DNA of 64,000 nt from Oharaeibacter diazotrophicus (GCF_004362745.1 NZ_SNXY01000009.1:519065-583064); one strand, 5' to 3'. Counted from the stretch's first letter, positions 1 through 9,842 are shown. Translations and numbers: made by a program. Notes: generated by a model from the sequence alone, not told the origin.

Positions 1-269
1 CCGATCGAGGTGTTGTCGGCCTTGCGACCGCTGACGGAGATCGCGGAGATCGCCTGGTTGGTCGGCATGGTCACGACGCAGCCGGCGTCGGTGGCGATCA
101 GCGTCTTGCCGGCGGGAACCGCCGTGAAGTTCAGCTCGCAGAAGGAGGTGTTGTCGCACACCTTCAGGACCCGCTCGGACCAGTAGGCGCCGGCGATGGT
201 GGGGGCGGCCGTGGCGGCGGTGGCGGAGGCGACGAGGGCGGCGGCGGCGAGGGCGGCGAAGGACTTCAT
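1..269 (-). CDS. Secreted protein of unknown function, 3' part cut by window edge
   Basis: Only the first 89 codons are in the window; the gene runs off the left edge. The start ATG is preceded by GAGGAG at a good ribosome-binding distance. The N-terminus is a clear Sec signal peptide: a lysine, an alanine-rich stretch, then an Ala-x-Ala-type site near residue 22. The visible mature part contains three cysteines (in VCDNTSFCEL and AGCVV) and looks like a small periplasmic or extracellular domain. No family was recognised. Confidence 0.75.
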   Translation of the reverse strand, partial: MKSFAALAAAALVASATAATAAPTIAGAYWSERVLKVCDNTSFCELNFTAVPAGKTLIATDAGCVVTMPTNQAISAISVSGRKADNTSI

Positions 270-387
270 GGTCGGGTTCTCCTCTGGCTCCGGGACCGTT
301 CTGCGCCGGCCCGTCGGTGAGGAGAGTTCTACGGCGCCCGTGTTTCGGTCCGCGGACGCGGATCGGCGCCGTTCCGTTTCGTTTGTT

Positions 388-894
388 TCAGGTTTGAGGC
401 GGCGGATCGAAAGCCGGATGAAACGTCACGCGTCCCGCGAACGGCGGTCCGGACAGCGGCAATGCCAGAACATGGCCGTCGGGTACGCCGGCGACGACGA
501 GACCGGAACCGGCCGAGAAACCGAAGCGGCCGTAGTAGGCGGGATCGCCGACCAGCACGCAACCGGCGGCTCCGGCCGCAAGCAACCGATCGAGAGCGGC
601 CCGGACCAGGGCGGAGCCGACGCCGCGACGCCGGAGGTCGCGCCGCACCGCGAGCGGGCCGAGCCCGGACCAGCCGCGATCGGCGCCGTCGATCGCCACC
701 GCCGACACGGCGACCTGCCCCGCGAGGCCGGCCTCGTCCGACGCGACAAGCGAAACGTCGAGCGCGCCGGCGGCGCGCAGCCGCTCCACGATCTCGGCCT
801 CGTAGCCGCAGGCGTAGGGCATGTCCGAGAAGGCGTCGGCGATCAGGCGGGACATCGCCGCCGCGTCCTCAGGCCGCTCGTCGCGGATCTCCAT
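388..894 (-). CDS. GNAT family N-acetyltransferase
   Basis: This 168-residue protein has a GNAT acetyltransferase fold of the YhbS-like group. The acetyl-CoA-binding loop is visible as RRDLRRRGVGSALV, followed by the typical YYGRFGF motif. Substrate unknown. The start is the ATG just after a GTG codon; GAGGAGGGG overlaps the stop of the upstream osmC-like gene 13 bases away, so the two are probably co-transcribed and translationally coupled. A second GNAT protein of the same group lies at 17356-17922 and shares the late motif (YYWPFGF), so they are paralogues. Confidence 0.85.
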   Translation of the reverse strand: MEIRDERPEDAAAMSRLIADAFSDMPYACGYEAEIVERLRAAGALDVSLVASDEAGLAGQVAVSAVAIDGADRGWSGLGPLAVRRDLRRRGVGSALVRAALDRLLAAGAAGCVLVGDPAYYGRFGFSAGSGLVVAGVPDGHVLALPLSGPPFAGRVTFHPAFDPPPQT

Positions 895-907
895 CACCGG
901 CCCCTCC

Positions 908-1327
908 TCAGAGCGGGTCGCCGTCGACGATCTCGACGGCGGCGGCGGTGCTGTTGCCGATGGTGCAGATGCGGTGCGCCTCGGCGATCAGCGCCGCCCG
1001 CTCGGATTCGGCGAGGTCGCCGGCGATGCCGAAGCGGCAGACCTGGCGCGCGATCCTGGACGGCGCGTCCGCCGCCTTCTCGCCGGTGACCTCGACCCGG
1101 ACCTCGCCGATCCGGTCTGCGAGGCCGAGGTGGCGGGCGGCGATGCGGACGCTGAGCGCGAGGCAGCCGGCGAGCGCGGCGTCGAACAGTTCCAACGGGT
1201 TGAGCCCCGGCATCGACGGCGAGCCGGCGAGCACGGCGGTGGCGCCGGAGACGGCCGCGAGCGAGCCGCGGCCCGACGGTTCGACGACGGCGGCGACGCC
1301 CATCGGGCGCTGGCGGACGGTGGCCAC
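908..1327 (-). CDS. OsmC/Ohr family protein
   Basis: About 139 residues, the usual length of OsmC-type proteins, which are thiol-dependent peroxidases for organic hydroperoxides or related redox proteins. The family core is visible: NPLELFDAALAGCLALSVR carries one conserved cysteine, and the second lies in HRICTIGN near the C-terminus. I chose the GTG at 1327 because GAGGAG stands eight bases before it; longer in-frame extensions upstream are low-complexity Arg/Pro-rich sequence. It sits between an ABC exporter and a GNAT gene on the same strand, suggesting one transcript. Confidence 0.85.
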   Translation of the reverse strand: MATVRQRPMGVAAVVEPSGRGSLAAVSGATAVLAGSPSMPGLNPLELFDAALAGCLALSVRIAARHLGLADRIGEVRVEVTGEKAADAPSRIARQVCRFGIAGDLAESERAALIAEAHRICTIGNSTAAAVEIVDGDPL

Positions 1328-1430
1328 GGCGGATGCTCCTCGGCGGACGCGGGGCCGCCATCCTTCGCGGAGAGCGGTCCCGCTGTCCAGCGCCGTCCAG
1401 GCGGAGGGCCGGGACGGCGCCGGATCGGCG

Positions 1431-3323
1431 TCACTCAGCGGCGGCTTCCTCCTTCGCCGGACGTCCGCCGACGGTGCCCTCCGCCCCGGCCTCGTCGCCG
1501 AGGTCGAGGAAACCACCGGTCTGGCGGGCCCACAGGCCGGCGTAGAGACCGCCGCGGGCGACGAGTTCGGCGTGGGTGCCGGTCTCGACGATGCGGCCCT
1601 TGTCCATCACCACCAGCCGGTCCATCCGCGCGATGGTGGAGAGGCGGTGGGCGATGGCGATCACCGTCTTGCCGGCCATCAGCGTCTCGAGGCTCTCCTG
1701 GATCGCGGCCTCGACGTCGCTGTCGAGGGCGCTGGTCGCCTCGTCGAGCACCAGGATCGGCGCGTTCTTGAGGAGGACGCGCGCGATCGCGACGCGCTGG
1801 CGCTGGCCGCCGGACAGCTTGACGCCGCGTTCGCCGACGTGGGCGTCATAGGCGGTGCGGCCGCGGGCGTCGGCGAGGTCGACGACGAAGTCCGCGGCAT
1901 GGGCGAGTTCGGTCGCCTCGACCATCTCGCCGTCGGTGGCGTCCGGCCGGCCGTACTTGACGTTCTCGCGGATCGAGCGGTGCAGCAGCGAGGTGTCCTG
2001 GGTGACGACGCCGACGGCGGCGCGCAGGCTCTCCTGCGTCACCGCCGAGACGTCCTGGCCGTCGATCAGGATGCACCCGCCCTCGAGGTCGTAGAGGCGC
2101 AGGAACACGTTGACCAGCGTCGACTTGCCGGCGCCGGACGGACCGACCACGCCGATCTTCTCGCCCGGCCGGATCGTCAGCGTCACGCCGTCGAGCGCGC
2201 CCTTGGACCGGCCGTAGTGGAAGTGGACGTCCTCGAAGCGGATCTCGCCGCCGGTCACCGCGAGCGGCTTCGCCCGCGGCGCGTCGACCACGGTGTGCGG
2301 CCGGGCGATGGTGGTGATGCCGTCCTGGACGATGCCGACGTTCTCGAACACGCCCTGCACCTCCCACATGATCCAGCCGGACATGTTGATGATGCGCACC
2401 ACGAGGCCGCCGACCAGGGCGATCGCGCCGGTGGTGATCGAGCCCGTCTGCCACAGCCAGATCGCCAGCGCGCCGACCACCGTGACCAGCACGCTGTTGA
2501 TCACCGAGATGGTGGTGGTCATCTGGGTGATCAGGCGCTGCTGGGCGAAGAACACCGCGGTGTGGTCCTCGAGGGCGGTGCGGGCGAAGTTGTCCTCGCG
2601 CTCGGCGTGGGCGAACAGCTTGACGGTGTGGATGTTGGTGTAGCTGTCGACGACGCGGCCGGTCAGCAGCGAGCGCGCCTCGGAGATCTCCTCCGACGCC
2701 TTCTTGGTGCGCGGCACGAAGTGGCGCAGCACCACGACGTAGAGCACCACCCAGACGATCAGCGGCAGGGCGAGGCGCAGATCCGCCTCGGCGAACAGCA
2801 CCAGCGCCGACACGGTGTAGAGCACCACGAACCACACCGCGTCAGTGACCTGGACCACCGACTCGCGCAGCGACGGGCCGGTCTGGATCACCTTGGTCGC
2901 GACGCGGCCGGCGAAGTCGTTGTTGAAGAAGGCGATCGACTGCCGGAGCACGTGGCGGTGGTTCTGCCAGCGGATCAGGTTGGTGAAGGACGGCGCGATC
3001 GCCTGATGGGTCAGGAGGTCGTGCAGCATGGTGAAGAACGGCCGGCCGATCAGGATCACGGCCGCCATCCACAGGAAGTCGGTGCCGTGCTCGGCCCACA
3101 GCCGGTCGGGCGTCGTCGTGTCGAGAATGTCGACGATGGCGCCGATGTAGCGGAAGATCGACACCTCGATCAGCGCCACGAACAGGCCCACCACCATCAG
3201 CGCCGCGAACAGCGGCCAGACCTGGCGCAGGTGGTGCCAGTAGAAGCCGCCGAGCGTCGCCGGCGGCGCGCCGGGCGGATGGGGACGGAACGGGTCGACC
3301 AGTTGCTCGAAGAAGCGGAACAT
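1431..3323 (-). CDS. ABC transporter, fused permease and ATPase (exporter type)
   Basis: A 630-residue half-transporter with an N-terminal six-helix ABC transmembrane domain (about residues 30-330) and a C-terminal nucleotide-binding domain. The Walker A motif GPSGAGKST is near residue 395, the signature LSGGQRQRVAIAR near 501 and Walker B LVLDEATSALD near 522. This is the MsbA/multidrug/lipid export architecture; it would work as a homodimer in the inner membrane. The substrate cannot be told from sequence. The open frame continues far upstream, but conserved sequence begins at the chosen ATG. Confidence 0.9.
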   Translation of the reverse strand: MFRFFEQLVDPFRPHPPGAPPATLGGFYWHHLRQVWPLFAALMVVGLFVALIEVSIFRYIGAIVDILDTTTPDRLWAEHGTDFLWMAAVILIGRPFFTMLHDLLTHQAIAPSFTNLIRWQNHRHVLRQSIAFFNNDFAGRVATKVIQTGPSLRESVVQVTDAVWFVVLYTVSALVLFAEADLRLALPLIVWVVLYVVVLRHFVPRTKKASEEISEARSLLTGRVVDSYTNIHTVKLFAHAEREDNFARTALEDHTAVFFAQQRLITQMTTTISVINSVLVTVVGALAIWLWQTGSITTGAIALVGGLVVRIINMSGWIMWEVQGVFENVGIVQDGITTIARPHTVVDAPRAKPLAVTGGEIRFEDVHFHYGRSKGALDGVTLTIRPGEKIGVVGPSGAGKSTLVNVFLRLYDLEGGCILIDGQDVSAVTQESLRAAVGVVTQDTSLLHRSIRENVKYGRPDATDGEMVEATELAHAADFVVDLADARGRTAYDAHVGERGVKLSGGQRQRVAIARVLLKNAPILVLDEATSALDSDVEAAIQESLETLMAGKTVIAIAHRLSTIARMDRLVVMDKGRIVETGTHAELVARGGLYAGLWARQTGGFLDLGDEAGAEGTVGGRPAKEEAAAE

Positions 3324-3704
3324 CGGGAGAATCCGGAAACGCGGGCCACCCGGCGGGTCGCGACGTGCGCGCTCCGGCCAGGGCGGTTCGGGGGATGAAA
3401 GGGACGAAGGGCGGGACCTGCGCACCGCCCGAGCGGCCATCGGGCCTCTCGCGGGCGGTCGCGGCGACGTCAGACGATACGACGTCGGAAGAAAATGCGT
3501 CCGTGGGCCATCGCGCCCCCTCGAAACGGTCGGCCGGCACGGGTGGCCGGCGCAGTTCGGCAAGCTAGCCAGCCGCGGCGTTCCGTTCAACTCCCTTTCT
3601 CCGACGGCCCCGCATTGCCGAGGCCGGCCCGGGACCGATAGGATCGCGCCGATGGGCATCCCTCGGCGTCGATGCCGGCGGATTCGGGGTCTGGGCGGAG
3701 AGAG
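3324..3704. other. Divergent intergenic region, no gene seen
   Basis: This stretch separates the minus-strand exporter from the plus-strand FkbM gene. Short open frames exist in it but they are GC-rich shadows without start signals or family features. It must hold the two divergent promoters; I see no convincing consensus boxes. A GTTCC at 3580-3584 lacks the partner needed for an EcfG-type promoter. Confidence 0.6.
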
Positions 3705-4553
3705 ATGATCGCGAACGCGTGGCTGCGCCGGTTGGTCTGGCGCCTCGGTCGACGTCTCTACGTCGCCGCACGCGGCGAGCCGAGCCGCAACGACCCCGCC
3801 GAGAACGGCGAACTCCACCTCGCCGCCCGCGTCGTCGCCGCCAACGCGGCGGTGCCGGTGCTCGCGGTCCTCGACGTCGGCGCCAACGTCGGCGACTGGA
3901 CGGTGCCCTTCGTCGCCGCGCTGCCGGCCGAGCGCCGCCGTCGCGACCGCCTCGCCCTGCACCTGTTCGAGCCGACGCCGACGGTGCGCGCCGAACTGGC
4001 GGCCCGGCTCGCGGCCGCCGGGATCGCCGATCTCGTCACGCTGCACGCCGCCGCGGTGTCGGACACCGCCGGCACCGCCGAGTTCGCCATCATGAGCGAC
4101 ACCGGCGGTACCAACACCCTCGCCCTCGACGACGGCGTTCGTCGGGAGGCCCGCGCGGTCATGGCTGTCGAGATGGTCACGCTCGCCGACGCCGTCGCGG
4201 CGGCCGGGCTCGAGCACGTCCACCTCGTCAAGGTCGACGTCGAGGGCCACGACCTCGCGGTCCTGCGCGGCGCACGGCCGCTGCTGGCGCAGGGCGCGGT
4301 CGACGTCGTGCAGTTCGAGTACAATTTCCGCTGGATCCCCTCGCACGCCGTCCTGCGCGACGTCTTCGCCCTCGTCGAGGGTCTGCCTTACAGCGTCGCC
4401 CGCGTCATGCCGGACCATCTCGAGGTGTTCGAGGCCTGGCACTTCGAGCTCGAGCGCTACTTCGAGGCCAACTACGTCCTGGTGCACGAGCGCGCCCTCG
4501 GCTGGTTCGACGCCCGCCACGGCCGCTTCGACGTCTCCAACACCTACGCCTGA
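3705..4553 (+). CDS. FkbM family methyltransferase
   Basis: A 282-residue SAM-dependent methyltransferase. Motif I is VLDVGANVGDW at about residues 55-65, and the later VKVDVEGHDLAVLRGA is the FkbM-family hallmark. Such enzymes O-methylate sugars or other metabolites, often in surface polysaccharides. The ATG at 3705 is preceded by GGAGAGAG; an earlier in-frame ATG gives an unsupported extension. Alone on its transcript except for the DUF4760 gene 92 bases downstream. The acceptor is unknown. Confidence 0.85.
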   Translation: MIANAWLRRLVWRLGRRLYVAARGEPSRNDPAENGELHLAARVVAANAAVPVLAVLDVGANVGDWTVPFVAALPAERRRRDRLALHLFEPTPTVRAELAARLAAAGIADLVTLHAAAVSDTAGTAEFAIMSDTGGTNTLALDDGVRREARAVMAVEMVTLADAVAAAGLEHVHLVKVDVEGHDLAVLRGARPLLAQGAVDVVQFEYNFRWIPSHAVLRDVFALVEGLPYSVARVMPDHLEVFEAWHFELERYFEANYVLVHERALGWFDARHGRFDVSNTYA

Positions 4554-4645
4554 CCGCGGCGCCCGCCACCGCCCGGCCCTCTTTCGGCCTCAAAGCACGG
4601 GGAACACTCCGCCGCGTCGACGATGGACCGGGGGCCGGCGGACCG

Positions 4646-5512
4646 ATGAAGCTCAGCTACCGCTCCCGGCTGACCCTCGTCATCTCCGCCCAGGCGTTCG
4701 TCTTCGTCGTCGCCTCCGCCGCGCTCTACGCGGCGACGCCCTCGAAGGACAGCCTCGAGACCGTCTACATGGCGACCCAGGCGATGATCACGGTCTTCAC
4801 CGTGATCGGCATCGCCTACGCCTCCTACGGCGCCCACCGCGCCATCTCGGCCAACCGGGTCGCCGAGACGATGAAGTTCATGGACGCCTACATGAACCCG
4901 CAGTTCCGCGCCGCGGAACGCTTCGTCATGCACCGCTTTTCCTACCACGACGAGATCGCCCGCCTGCCCGAGCAGACCGACATCTACAATTTCGAGGCGG
5001 CGCAGACGATCCTGCAGCGCAAGGTCGTGCTCGAGGGCGACAGCCTCGACCCGATCCGCATCGAGACCAAGCTCGCCTCGGCGATCTCCGCCGTCTGTTC
5101 CTTCTACGATCGCGTCGGTATCCTCGCCGCCGCCGGCATCCTCGACACCGACGTCCTGTTCATGTTCATCGGCAAGGACATCGTCACCTGCTGGGACAAC
5201 ATCGTGCCTCTGGTCTACGCCATGGACCTCTACCGCCGCCGCCAAGATCGCGCCTTCGAGGAGCAGGGCCTCGCCGCCTTCCGCAGCCCCTATTCCTCCG
5301 GGTTCTACTTCCTCGCCAAGGCCGCGCGCGAGTGGATCGCGCCGCCCTACCAGGACCAGCTCGTCTACCGCGACAAGGACCGGATGTACCGCCGGATGGA
5401 GAAGCGCTCCGCCCGGATGGCGAGCCGGCCGCCGCGCCGGACCACGCGCACCGTGCCGGTGACCGGGCCGGTCCGCCCGATCGGTCCGGCCGGCGACGGC
5501 AGCCCGACCTGA
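4646..5512 (+). CDS. Two-helix membrane protein, DUF4760-like
   Basis: 288 residues with two N-terminal transmembrane segments (about 7-28 and 37-60) followed by a soluble, mostly helical domain of about 200 residues facing the cytoplasm. The layout and the motif [17 protein letters not shown] resemble the DUF4760 family, whose function is not known. The C-terminal 40 residues are an Arg/Pro-rich tail. It ends 11 bases before trmL and may be co-transcribed with it. Confidence 0.7.
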   Translation: MKLSYRSRLTLVISAQAFVFVVASAALYAATPSKDSLETVYMATQAMITVFTVIGIAYASYGAHRAISANRVAETMKFMDAYMNPQFRAAERFVMHRFSYHDEIARLPEQTDIYNFEAAQTILQRKVVLEGDSLDPIRIETKLASAISAVCSFYDRVGILAAAGILDTDVLFMFIGKDIVTCWDNIVPLVYAMDLYRRRQDRAFEEQGLAAFRSPYSSGFYFLAKAAREWIAPPYQDQLVYRDKDRMYRRMEKRSARMASRPPRRTTRTVPVTGPVRPIGPAGDGSPT

Positions 5513-5523
5513 GGTCCGCGCCG

Positions 5524-6012
5524 ATGCCGATCCTGGCGCTCTACCAGCCCGACATCCCGCAGAACACCGGCACGCTGCTGCGTCTCGGCGCCTGCCTCGG
5601 CGTCGAGGTCCACGTGATCGGGCCGACCGGCTTCGACCTGTCCGACCGGGCGCTGCGCCGCGCCGGCATGGACTATCTCGAATCCGCCGCCCTCGTCCGC
5701 CACGTCGGCTGGGACGCGTTTCGCGCCGCGACGACCGCCGCCGGCCGCCGCCTCGTGCTGGCGACCACCCGCGCCGACCTTCCCTACACCGCCTTCCCGT
5801 TCGCCGCCGACGACGTCATCCTGCTCGGACGCGAGAGCGCCGGCGTGCCCGACGCGGTGCACGCGGCCGTCGACGCCCGCGTCACCATCCCGATGCGGCC
5901 GGGCCTGCGCTCGATCAACCTCGCCCTTGCGGGGGCGATGATCCTCGGCGAGGCCCTCAGACGGACGGGCACCGGACCGGCACCGTCGACAAGCGGGGCC
6001 GATCCGTCCTAA
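5524..6012 (+). CDS. trmL: tRNA (cytidine(34)-2'-O)-methyltransferase
   Basis: A 162-residue SPOUT-class methyltransferase, the normal length of TrmL. All three trefoil-knot motifs are visible: [13 protein letters not shown] near the N-terminus, [14 protein letters not shown] in the middle and [19 protein letters not shown] near the end. TrmL methylates the ribose of the wobble base in certain tRNA-Leu species and acts as a dimer in the cytoplasm. The ATG at 5524 gives the canonical start [16 protein letters not shown]. hemF follows 26 bases later. Confidence 0.93.
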   Translation: MPILALYQPDIPQNTGTLLRLGACLGVEVHVIGPTGFDLSDRALRRAGMDYLESAALVRHVGWDAFRAATTAAGRRLVLATTRADLPYTAFPFAADDVILLGRESAGVPDAVHAAVDARVTIPMRPGLRSINLALAGAMILGEALRRTGTGPAPSTSGADPS

Positions 6013-6038
6013 AGCGACGGGAAACCGGAGGAACGCCC

Positions 6039-6950
6039 ATGCCACAGTCCGCGCTCGCCGCCACGAGCCTGCCCGAGGGCCTCGAGGACAAGAAGGCCGC
6101 CGCCGCAGCGTGGTTCGCCCAGCTGCGCGACCGCATCTGCGCCGCCTTCGAGGCGATCGAGGATGACCTCGTCGGCCCGCTCGACGACCGTCCGGCCGGC
6201 CGCTTCGTCCGCCGGACCTGGGAGCGCACCGACCATTCCGGTGCCAAGGGCGGCGGCGGCGAGATGTCGATCCTGCACGGCCGGGTGTTCGAGAAGGTCG
6301 GCGTCCACGTCTCCACCGTCCACGGCGAGTTCGCGCCCGAGTTCCGCGGCCAGATCCCCGGCGCCTCGGAGGACCCGCGCTTCTGGGCGAGCGGCATCTC
6401 GCTGATCGCCCACCTGCAGAACCCCAACGTGCCCGCCGTGCACATGAACACGCGCATGGTCGTCACCACCCGCCAGTGGTTCGGCGGCGGCGCCGACCTG
6501 ACGCCCGTGCTCGACCGTCGGCGCACCCAGGAGGATCATGACACCGTCGCCTTCCACGCCGCCATGCGCGCGGCCTGCGCGGCCCACCCGCACGTCGACT
6601 ACGGCCGCTACAAGGCCTGGTGCGACGAGTATTTCTACCTGAAGCACCGCCAGGAGATGCGCGGCGTCGGCGGCATCTTCTACGACTACCTGCATTCCGG
6701 CGGCTGGGACGGCGACTTCGCCTTCACCCGCGACGTCGGCCTCGCCTTCCTCGACGTCTACCCCCGGCTCGTACGCGCCAACATGGCGACGCCCTGGACC
6801 GAGGCCGACCGCGACGAACAACTGATCCGCCGCGGCCGCTACGTCGAGTTCAACCTGCTCTACGACCGCGGCACCATCTTCGGCCTGCGGACCGGCGGCA
6901 ACGTCGACAGCATCCTCTCCTCGATGCCGCCGCTGGTGAAGTGGCCGTGA
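6039..6950 (+). CDS. hemF: Oxygen-dependent coproporphyrinogen-III oxidase
   Basis: 303 residues, the normal size of aerobic HemF. It decarboxylates two propionates of coproporphyrinogen III to vinyl groups in haem synthesis, in the cytosol as a dimer. Family hallmarks are present: [39 protein letters not shown] and GIFYDYL. A purine-rich GGAGGA precedes the ATG. It probably shares a transcript with trmL. Its presence implies aerobic growth; haem supply would also serve the c-type cytochromes at 34.6-35.5 kb. Confidence 0.95.
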   Translation: MPQSALAATSLPEGLEDKKAAAAAWFAQLRDRICAAFEAIEDDLVGPLDDRPAGRFVRRTWERTDHSGAKGGGGEMSILHGRVFEKVGVHVSTVHGEFAPEFRGQIPGASEDPRFWASGISLIAHLQNPNVPAVHMNTRMVVTTRQWFGGGADLTPVLDRRRTQEDHDTVAFHAAMRAACAAHPHVDYGRYKAWCDEYFYLKHRQEMRGVGGIFYDYLHSGGWDGDFAFTRDVGLAFLDVYPRLVRANMATPWTEADRDEQLIRRGRYVEFNLLYDRGTIFGLRTGGNVDSILSSMPPLVKWP

Positions 6951-7030
6951 CGCCCTCCCCTCCCCCCGAACACGGATGGACGGTGCCGCGGCGCCGTGAT
7001 GGGATGGCCCGGACGGGTGGGAGGACGACG

Positions 7031-7408
7031 ATGCGGACGGCTGTTCTGGCGGTACTCTTCGCGGTGACCGCGCTCTCGGCGACGGTGCCGGCCTTCGCCG
7101 GCGACGACCGGCTCGACCACTATTGCGCCCGGCTCGGCCGGGACGACCACTTCAACTCCAACGGCCAGCGGCTCGACAATCCCGCCGCGATCATCCGGCA
7201 GGACCGCGCCAACTACCACGCCTTCGGCGTGCGCGACGACGAGGACGAGGACGACGTATTCTTCCGTTCCAAGGCCAACCGCGCGCTGCTGGAAGCGATG
7301 CTGCGCAACGGCCGCGCCAGCAAGGCGGTGCGCGCCGAGATCGTCAACTCGACTCCCGTGATCTGCGTCGACATCTACGAGGACTTCGTGAACGTCGAGC
7401 TGCAGTGA
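7031..7408 (+). CDS. Small secreted acidic protein, unknown function
   Basis: 125 residues with an N-terminal signal peptide ending at an Ala-x-Ala site near residue 23. The mature part is soluble, has two cysteines (HYCARLG and VICVDIY) that could form one disulfide, and a strongly acidic run DDEDEDD. No family recognised. It starts about 80 bases after hemF and ends convergently, 18 bases from the CCA-transferase gene. Confidence 0.65.
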   Translation: MRTAVLAVLFAVTALSATVPAFAGDDRLDHYCARLGRDDHFNSNGQRLDNPAAIIRQDRANYHAFGVRDDEDEDDVFFRSKANRALLEAMLRNGRASKAVRAEIVNSTPVICVDIYEDFVNVELQ

Positions 7409-7426
7409 GGGACTGGAACGGCAGGT

Positions 7427-8626
7427 TCAGCCGCCGTCGATCGGCGGCACACGAGTGAAATCGCTCGCGATCCAGGCGTCCTCGAGCGCCTTCAGCCGCG
7501 CACCGAGCGCCGGGCCCGGCGCCATGCCCGCCGCGACGAGGTCGCGGCCGCCGAGCGGGAAGACGGGGGCTGGCCAGTCGCGCGCGATCGCCAGCGTCGC
7601 GGGTGCCGGGGTGCCGGCGCGGGCGGCGGCGAGGACGATCGCACCGGCGACGACCGCGTTGCCGGCACGGTAGACGGCGAGGCGCACGGCGTCCGGATCC
7701 GGATCCGGTCCGAGCCGCTCGGCCCAGGCGGCGAGCGCGGCGAGACGGTCGCGCTCGGCGTTGGCGAGGCGGAGGCGGTCGGCGACGGCCTCGGCATCGG
7801 CGGGCGCGTCGAGCGCGACGGCAGCGGTCGGCAGCATCGGATCGGCCGGGAGACCCGCCGCGGCGGCGAGTGCGAGGGCGCGGGCGAGGCGCTCCGGACG
7901 GCCGGGCCGGCCGAGCACGTGGGCGAGCACGCCCGTCTCCGCCATCAGCGCGATCGTCTCCGCCGCCCGCGGCGCCACCACCAGCTTGCGCCATTCGGCG
8001 CCGATCCGCTCGCGCGACAGCCGATCCAGTCCGGCGCGGAGGTCGACGCAGGCGGCGAGCGCCGCGGCGTCCGGCGCGCCGCGGCCGTAGCGGGCGTGGA
8101 AGCGGAAGAAGCGGAGGATCCGGAGATAGTCCTCGCGGATGCGGTCCTCGGCCCGGCCGATGAAGCGTACGCGGCCGGCGAGGGCGTCGGCGATGCCGCC
8201 GGTCGGATCGTGGAGCGTACCGTCGGGATCGACGTAGATCGCGTTCATCGTGAAGTCACGGCGGCCGGCGTCCGCGGCCCAGTCGCCGGTGAAGGCGACG
8301 ACGGCACGGCGGCCGTCGGTCTCGACGTCGGCGCGCAGCGTCGTCACCTCGAAGGGGGTGCCGTCCGCGACCACCGTGACGGTGCCGTGCTCGATCCCGG
8401 TCGGGATCGCCTTCAGGCCGGCGGCGACGGCGCGCGCGGACACCACCTCCGGCCGGGCGGTGGTGGCGACGTCGACGTCGGCGACCGGCTCGCCCATCAG
8501 CGTGTTGCGCACGGCGCCGCCGACGACGCGGATCCGGTCGCCCTCGACACAGAGGGCGGCAGCGACGGCGCGGAAGGCGGGATCTTGCAGGAAGGCGGCG
8601 TCGATCCGCGTCGGCGCTGCGGTCAT
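7427..8626 (-). CDS. cca: CCA tRNA nucleotidyltransferase
   Basis: 399 residues of the class II poly(A) polymerase/CCA-adding family. The nucleotidyltransferase core GGAVRNTLMGEPVADVDVAT carries the catalytic Asp-x-Asp, and RRDFTMNAIYVD and DYLRILRFFRFHARYG mark the neck region. The C-terminal half is helical and binds tRNA. It adds or repairs the 3'-CCA end of tRNAs. The gene is the middle of a three-gene minus-strand unit; its ATG overlaps the stop of the Nudix gene by four bases (ATGA). Confidence 0.92.
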   Translation of the reverse strand: MTAAPTRIDAAFLQDPAFRAVAAALCVEGDRIRVVGGAVRNTLMGEPVADVDVATTARPEVVSARAVAAGLKAIPTGIEHGTVTVVADGTPFEVTTLRADVETDGRRAVVAFTGDWAADAGRRDFTMNAIYVDPDGTLHDPTGGIADALAGRVRFIGRAEDRIREDYLRILRFFRFHARYGRGAPDAAALAACVDLRAGLDRLSRERIGAEWRKLVVAPRAAETIALMAETGVLAHVLGRPGRPERLARALALAAAAGLPADPMLPTAAVALDAPADAEAVADRLRLANAERDRLAALAAWAERLGPDPDPDAVRLAVYRAGNAVVAGAIVLAAARAGTPAPATLAIARDWPAPVFPLGGRDLVAAGMAPGPALGARLKALEDAWIASDFTRVPPIDGG

Positions 8627-9267
8627 GCGAAGACCTGCTCGTAGAAGAGGCGCAGGATGCCGGCGGTGACGCCCCAGATCCGCCGCCCCTCGAAGGGCAT
8701 GGCGTAGTAGCGCCGCTCGGCGCCGCGCCAGGGCCGGCTCTCGATCAGATGGTTGGTCGGCGTCATCAGGAAGGCGAGCGGCACCTCGAAGACGTCGGCG
8801 ACCTCGTCCGGGTTGGGCTCCAGCGGCGCGTCGGCTTCGACGAAGGCGACGACCGGGAAGATGCGGTAGCCGGAGTTGGAGACGTAGGGGTCGAGCAGGC
8901 CGAGCGGGTGGACGAGGCGGCGGTCGAGCCCGACCTCCTCCTCCGCCTCGCGCAGCGCCGCGGCGACCGGGCCGTCGTCGGTCGGATCGATCTTGCCGCC
9001 GGGCAGCGCGATCTGGCCGGCGTGCGAACGCAACTGGTCGGTGCGCCGCGTGAGCAGCAGCGACACGCCCTCGGCGCGCTCGAACAGACCGATCAGCACG
9101 GCGGCGTCGCGCAGCGTCAGCCCCGCCATGAATTCCGAGAGCGACGGGTCGATGGCGGCGTCGCCGGCGTGGAAGCGCGGCGCGAGGTCGCGCGCGGCGA
9201 GCCCGTGCAGCCGGTCGCGGCGGGCGCGGACGCCGGCGGCGGTGAAGGCGTCGAGGTCGCCGCTCAC
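8623..9267 (-). CDS. CoA pyrophosphatase-type Nudix hydrolase
   Basis: 214 residues. The segment LLTRRTDQLRSHAGQIALPG followed by GKIDP is the NuCoA signature that precedes the Nudix box in CoA diphosphatases, and REAEEEVGL completes the Nudix box near residues 106-114. The box has Asp at the first Glu position. Family members hydrolyse CoA or its derivatives to phosphopantetheine and adenosine bisphosphate. The gene overlaps both neighbours by four bases (DUF1285 upstream, cca downstream), an order often seen in rhizobial genomes. Confidence 0.88.
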   Translation of the reverse strand: MSGDLDAFTAAGVRARRDRLHGLAARDLAPRFHAGDAAIDPSLSEFMAGLTLRDAAVLIGLFERAEGVSLLLTRRTDQLRSHAGQIALPGGKIDPTDDGPVAAALREAEEEVGLDRRLVHPLGLLDPYVSNSGYRIFPVVAFVEADAPLEPNPDEVADVFEVPLAFLMTPTNHLIESRPWRGAERRYYAMPFEGRRIWGVTAGILRLFYEQVFA

Positions 9268-9842
9268 GCCGACGCCTCCGCGGGCAGCCGGTGGAACACG
9301 CCGCCGGCGAAGACGCCGAGGTCGTCGCCCCGGGTCTCGACCAGGTCGGCGATCTCGTGCAGCAGCGGCCGGGTCAGCCGCGCCTCGAGGCCGGCGCGGA
9401 CGTGGACGTAGGGCACGAGGCCGCCGCGCTCGTCGAGGGCGAAGCGGATCGCGTGGTCCGGCCCGGCCTCGACGAGGTCGCCGACGTTGGTGCGGAAGGT
9501 GATCCGGCGCGCCGCGCCGTCGCCCTCGGCGTGCATTTCCACCGCCAGGAACGGCACGTCGGCGACGCGGATGCCGACCTTCTCCACCGGCGTCACGAGG
9601 ACATAGCGGCCGTCCTCCAGCCTGAGCACACCGGCGAACAGGCGCACCAGCGCCTCGCGGCCGATCGGCGAGCCCATGTAGTGCCAGCGCCCCTCGCGGT
9701 CGATCGCCATGTCGATGTCGCCGCAGAACGGCGGGTTCCAGCGCTCGACCGGCGGCCTGCGGCCATCGGGCGCGGCCCGCGCGACCAGCGCCGCCAACCC
9801 GCCGACGTCGCCCCGTCCCGCCCGGTCGTCCGCCTCGTCCAT
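9264..9842 (-). CDS. DUF1285 domain protein
   Basis: 192 residues matching the DUF1285 layout: PPVERWNPPFCGDIDMAI, then WHYMGSPIGREALVRLFAGVL, then VTPVEKVGIRV. The family is a conserved proteobacterial protein of unknown biochemical role. I chose the ATG at 9842, which precedes the conserved region; the open frame continues upstream without conserved sequence. First gene of a translationally coupled trio with the Nudix and cca genes. Confidence 0.85.
   Translation of the reverse strand: MDEADDRAGRGDVGGLAALVARAAPDGRRPPVERWNPPFCGDIDMAIDREGRWHYMGSPIGREALVRLFAGVLRLEDGRYVLVTPVEKVGIRVADVPFLAVEMHAEGDGAARRITFRTNVGDLVEAGPDHAIRFALDERGGLVPYVHVRAGLEARLTRPLLHEIADLVETRGDDLGVFAGGVFHRLPAEASA

Noticed and set aside
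462..3398. A very long plus-strand open frame opposite the ABC exporter
   Set aside because: GC-rich shadow: Arg/Pro/Ala-rich, no family motifs, and fully antisense to a clear transporter gene. Similar long shadows opposite 24.1-26.1 kb, 11.8-15.3 kb and 48-50 kb were rejected for the same reason.
3560..3584. EcfG-type promoter upstream of the ABC exporter (GTTCC)
   Set aside because: No AACG at 16 or 17 bases distance.
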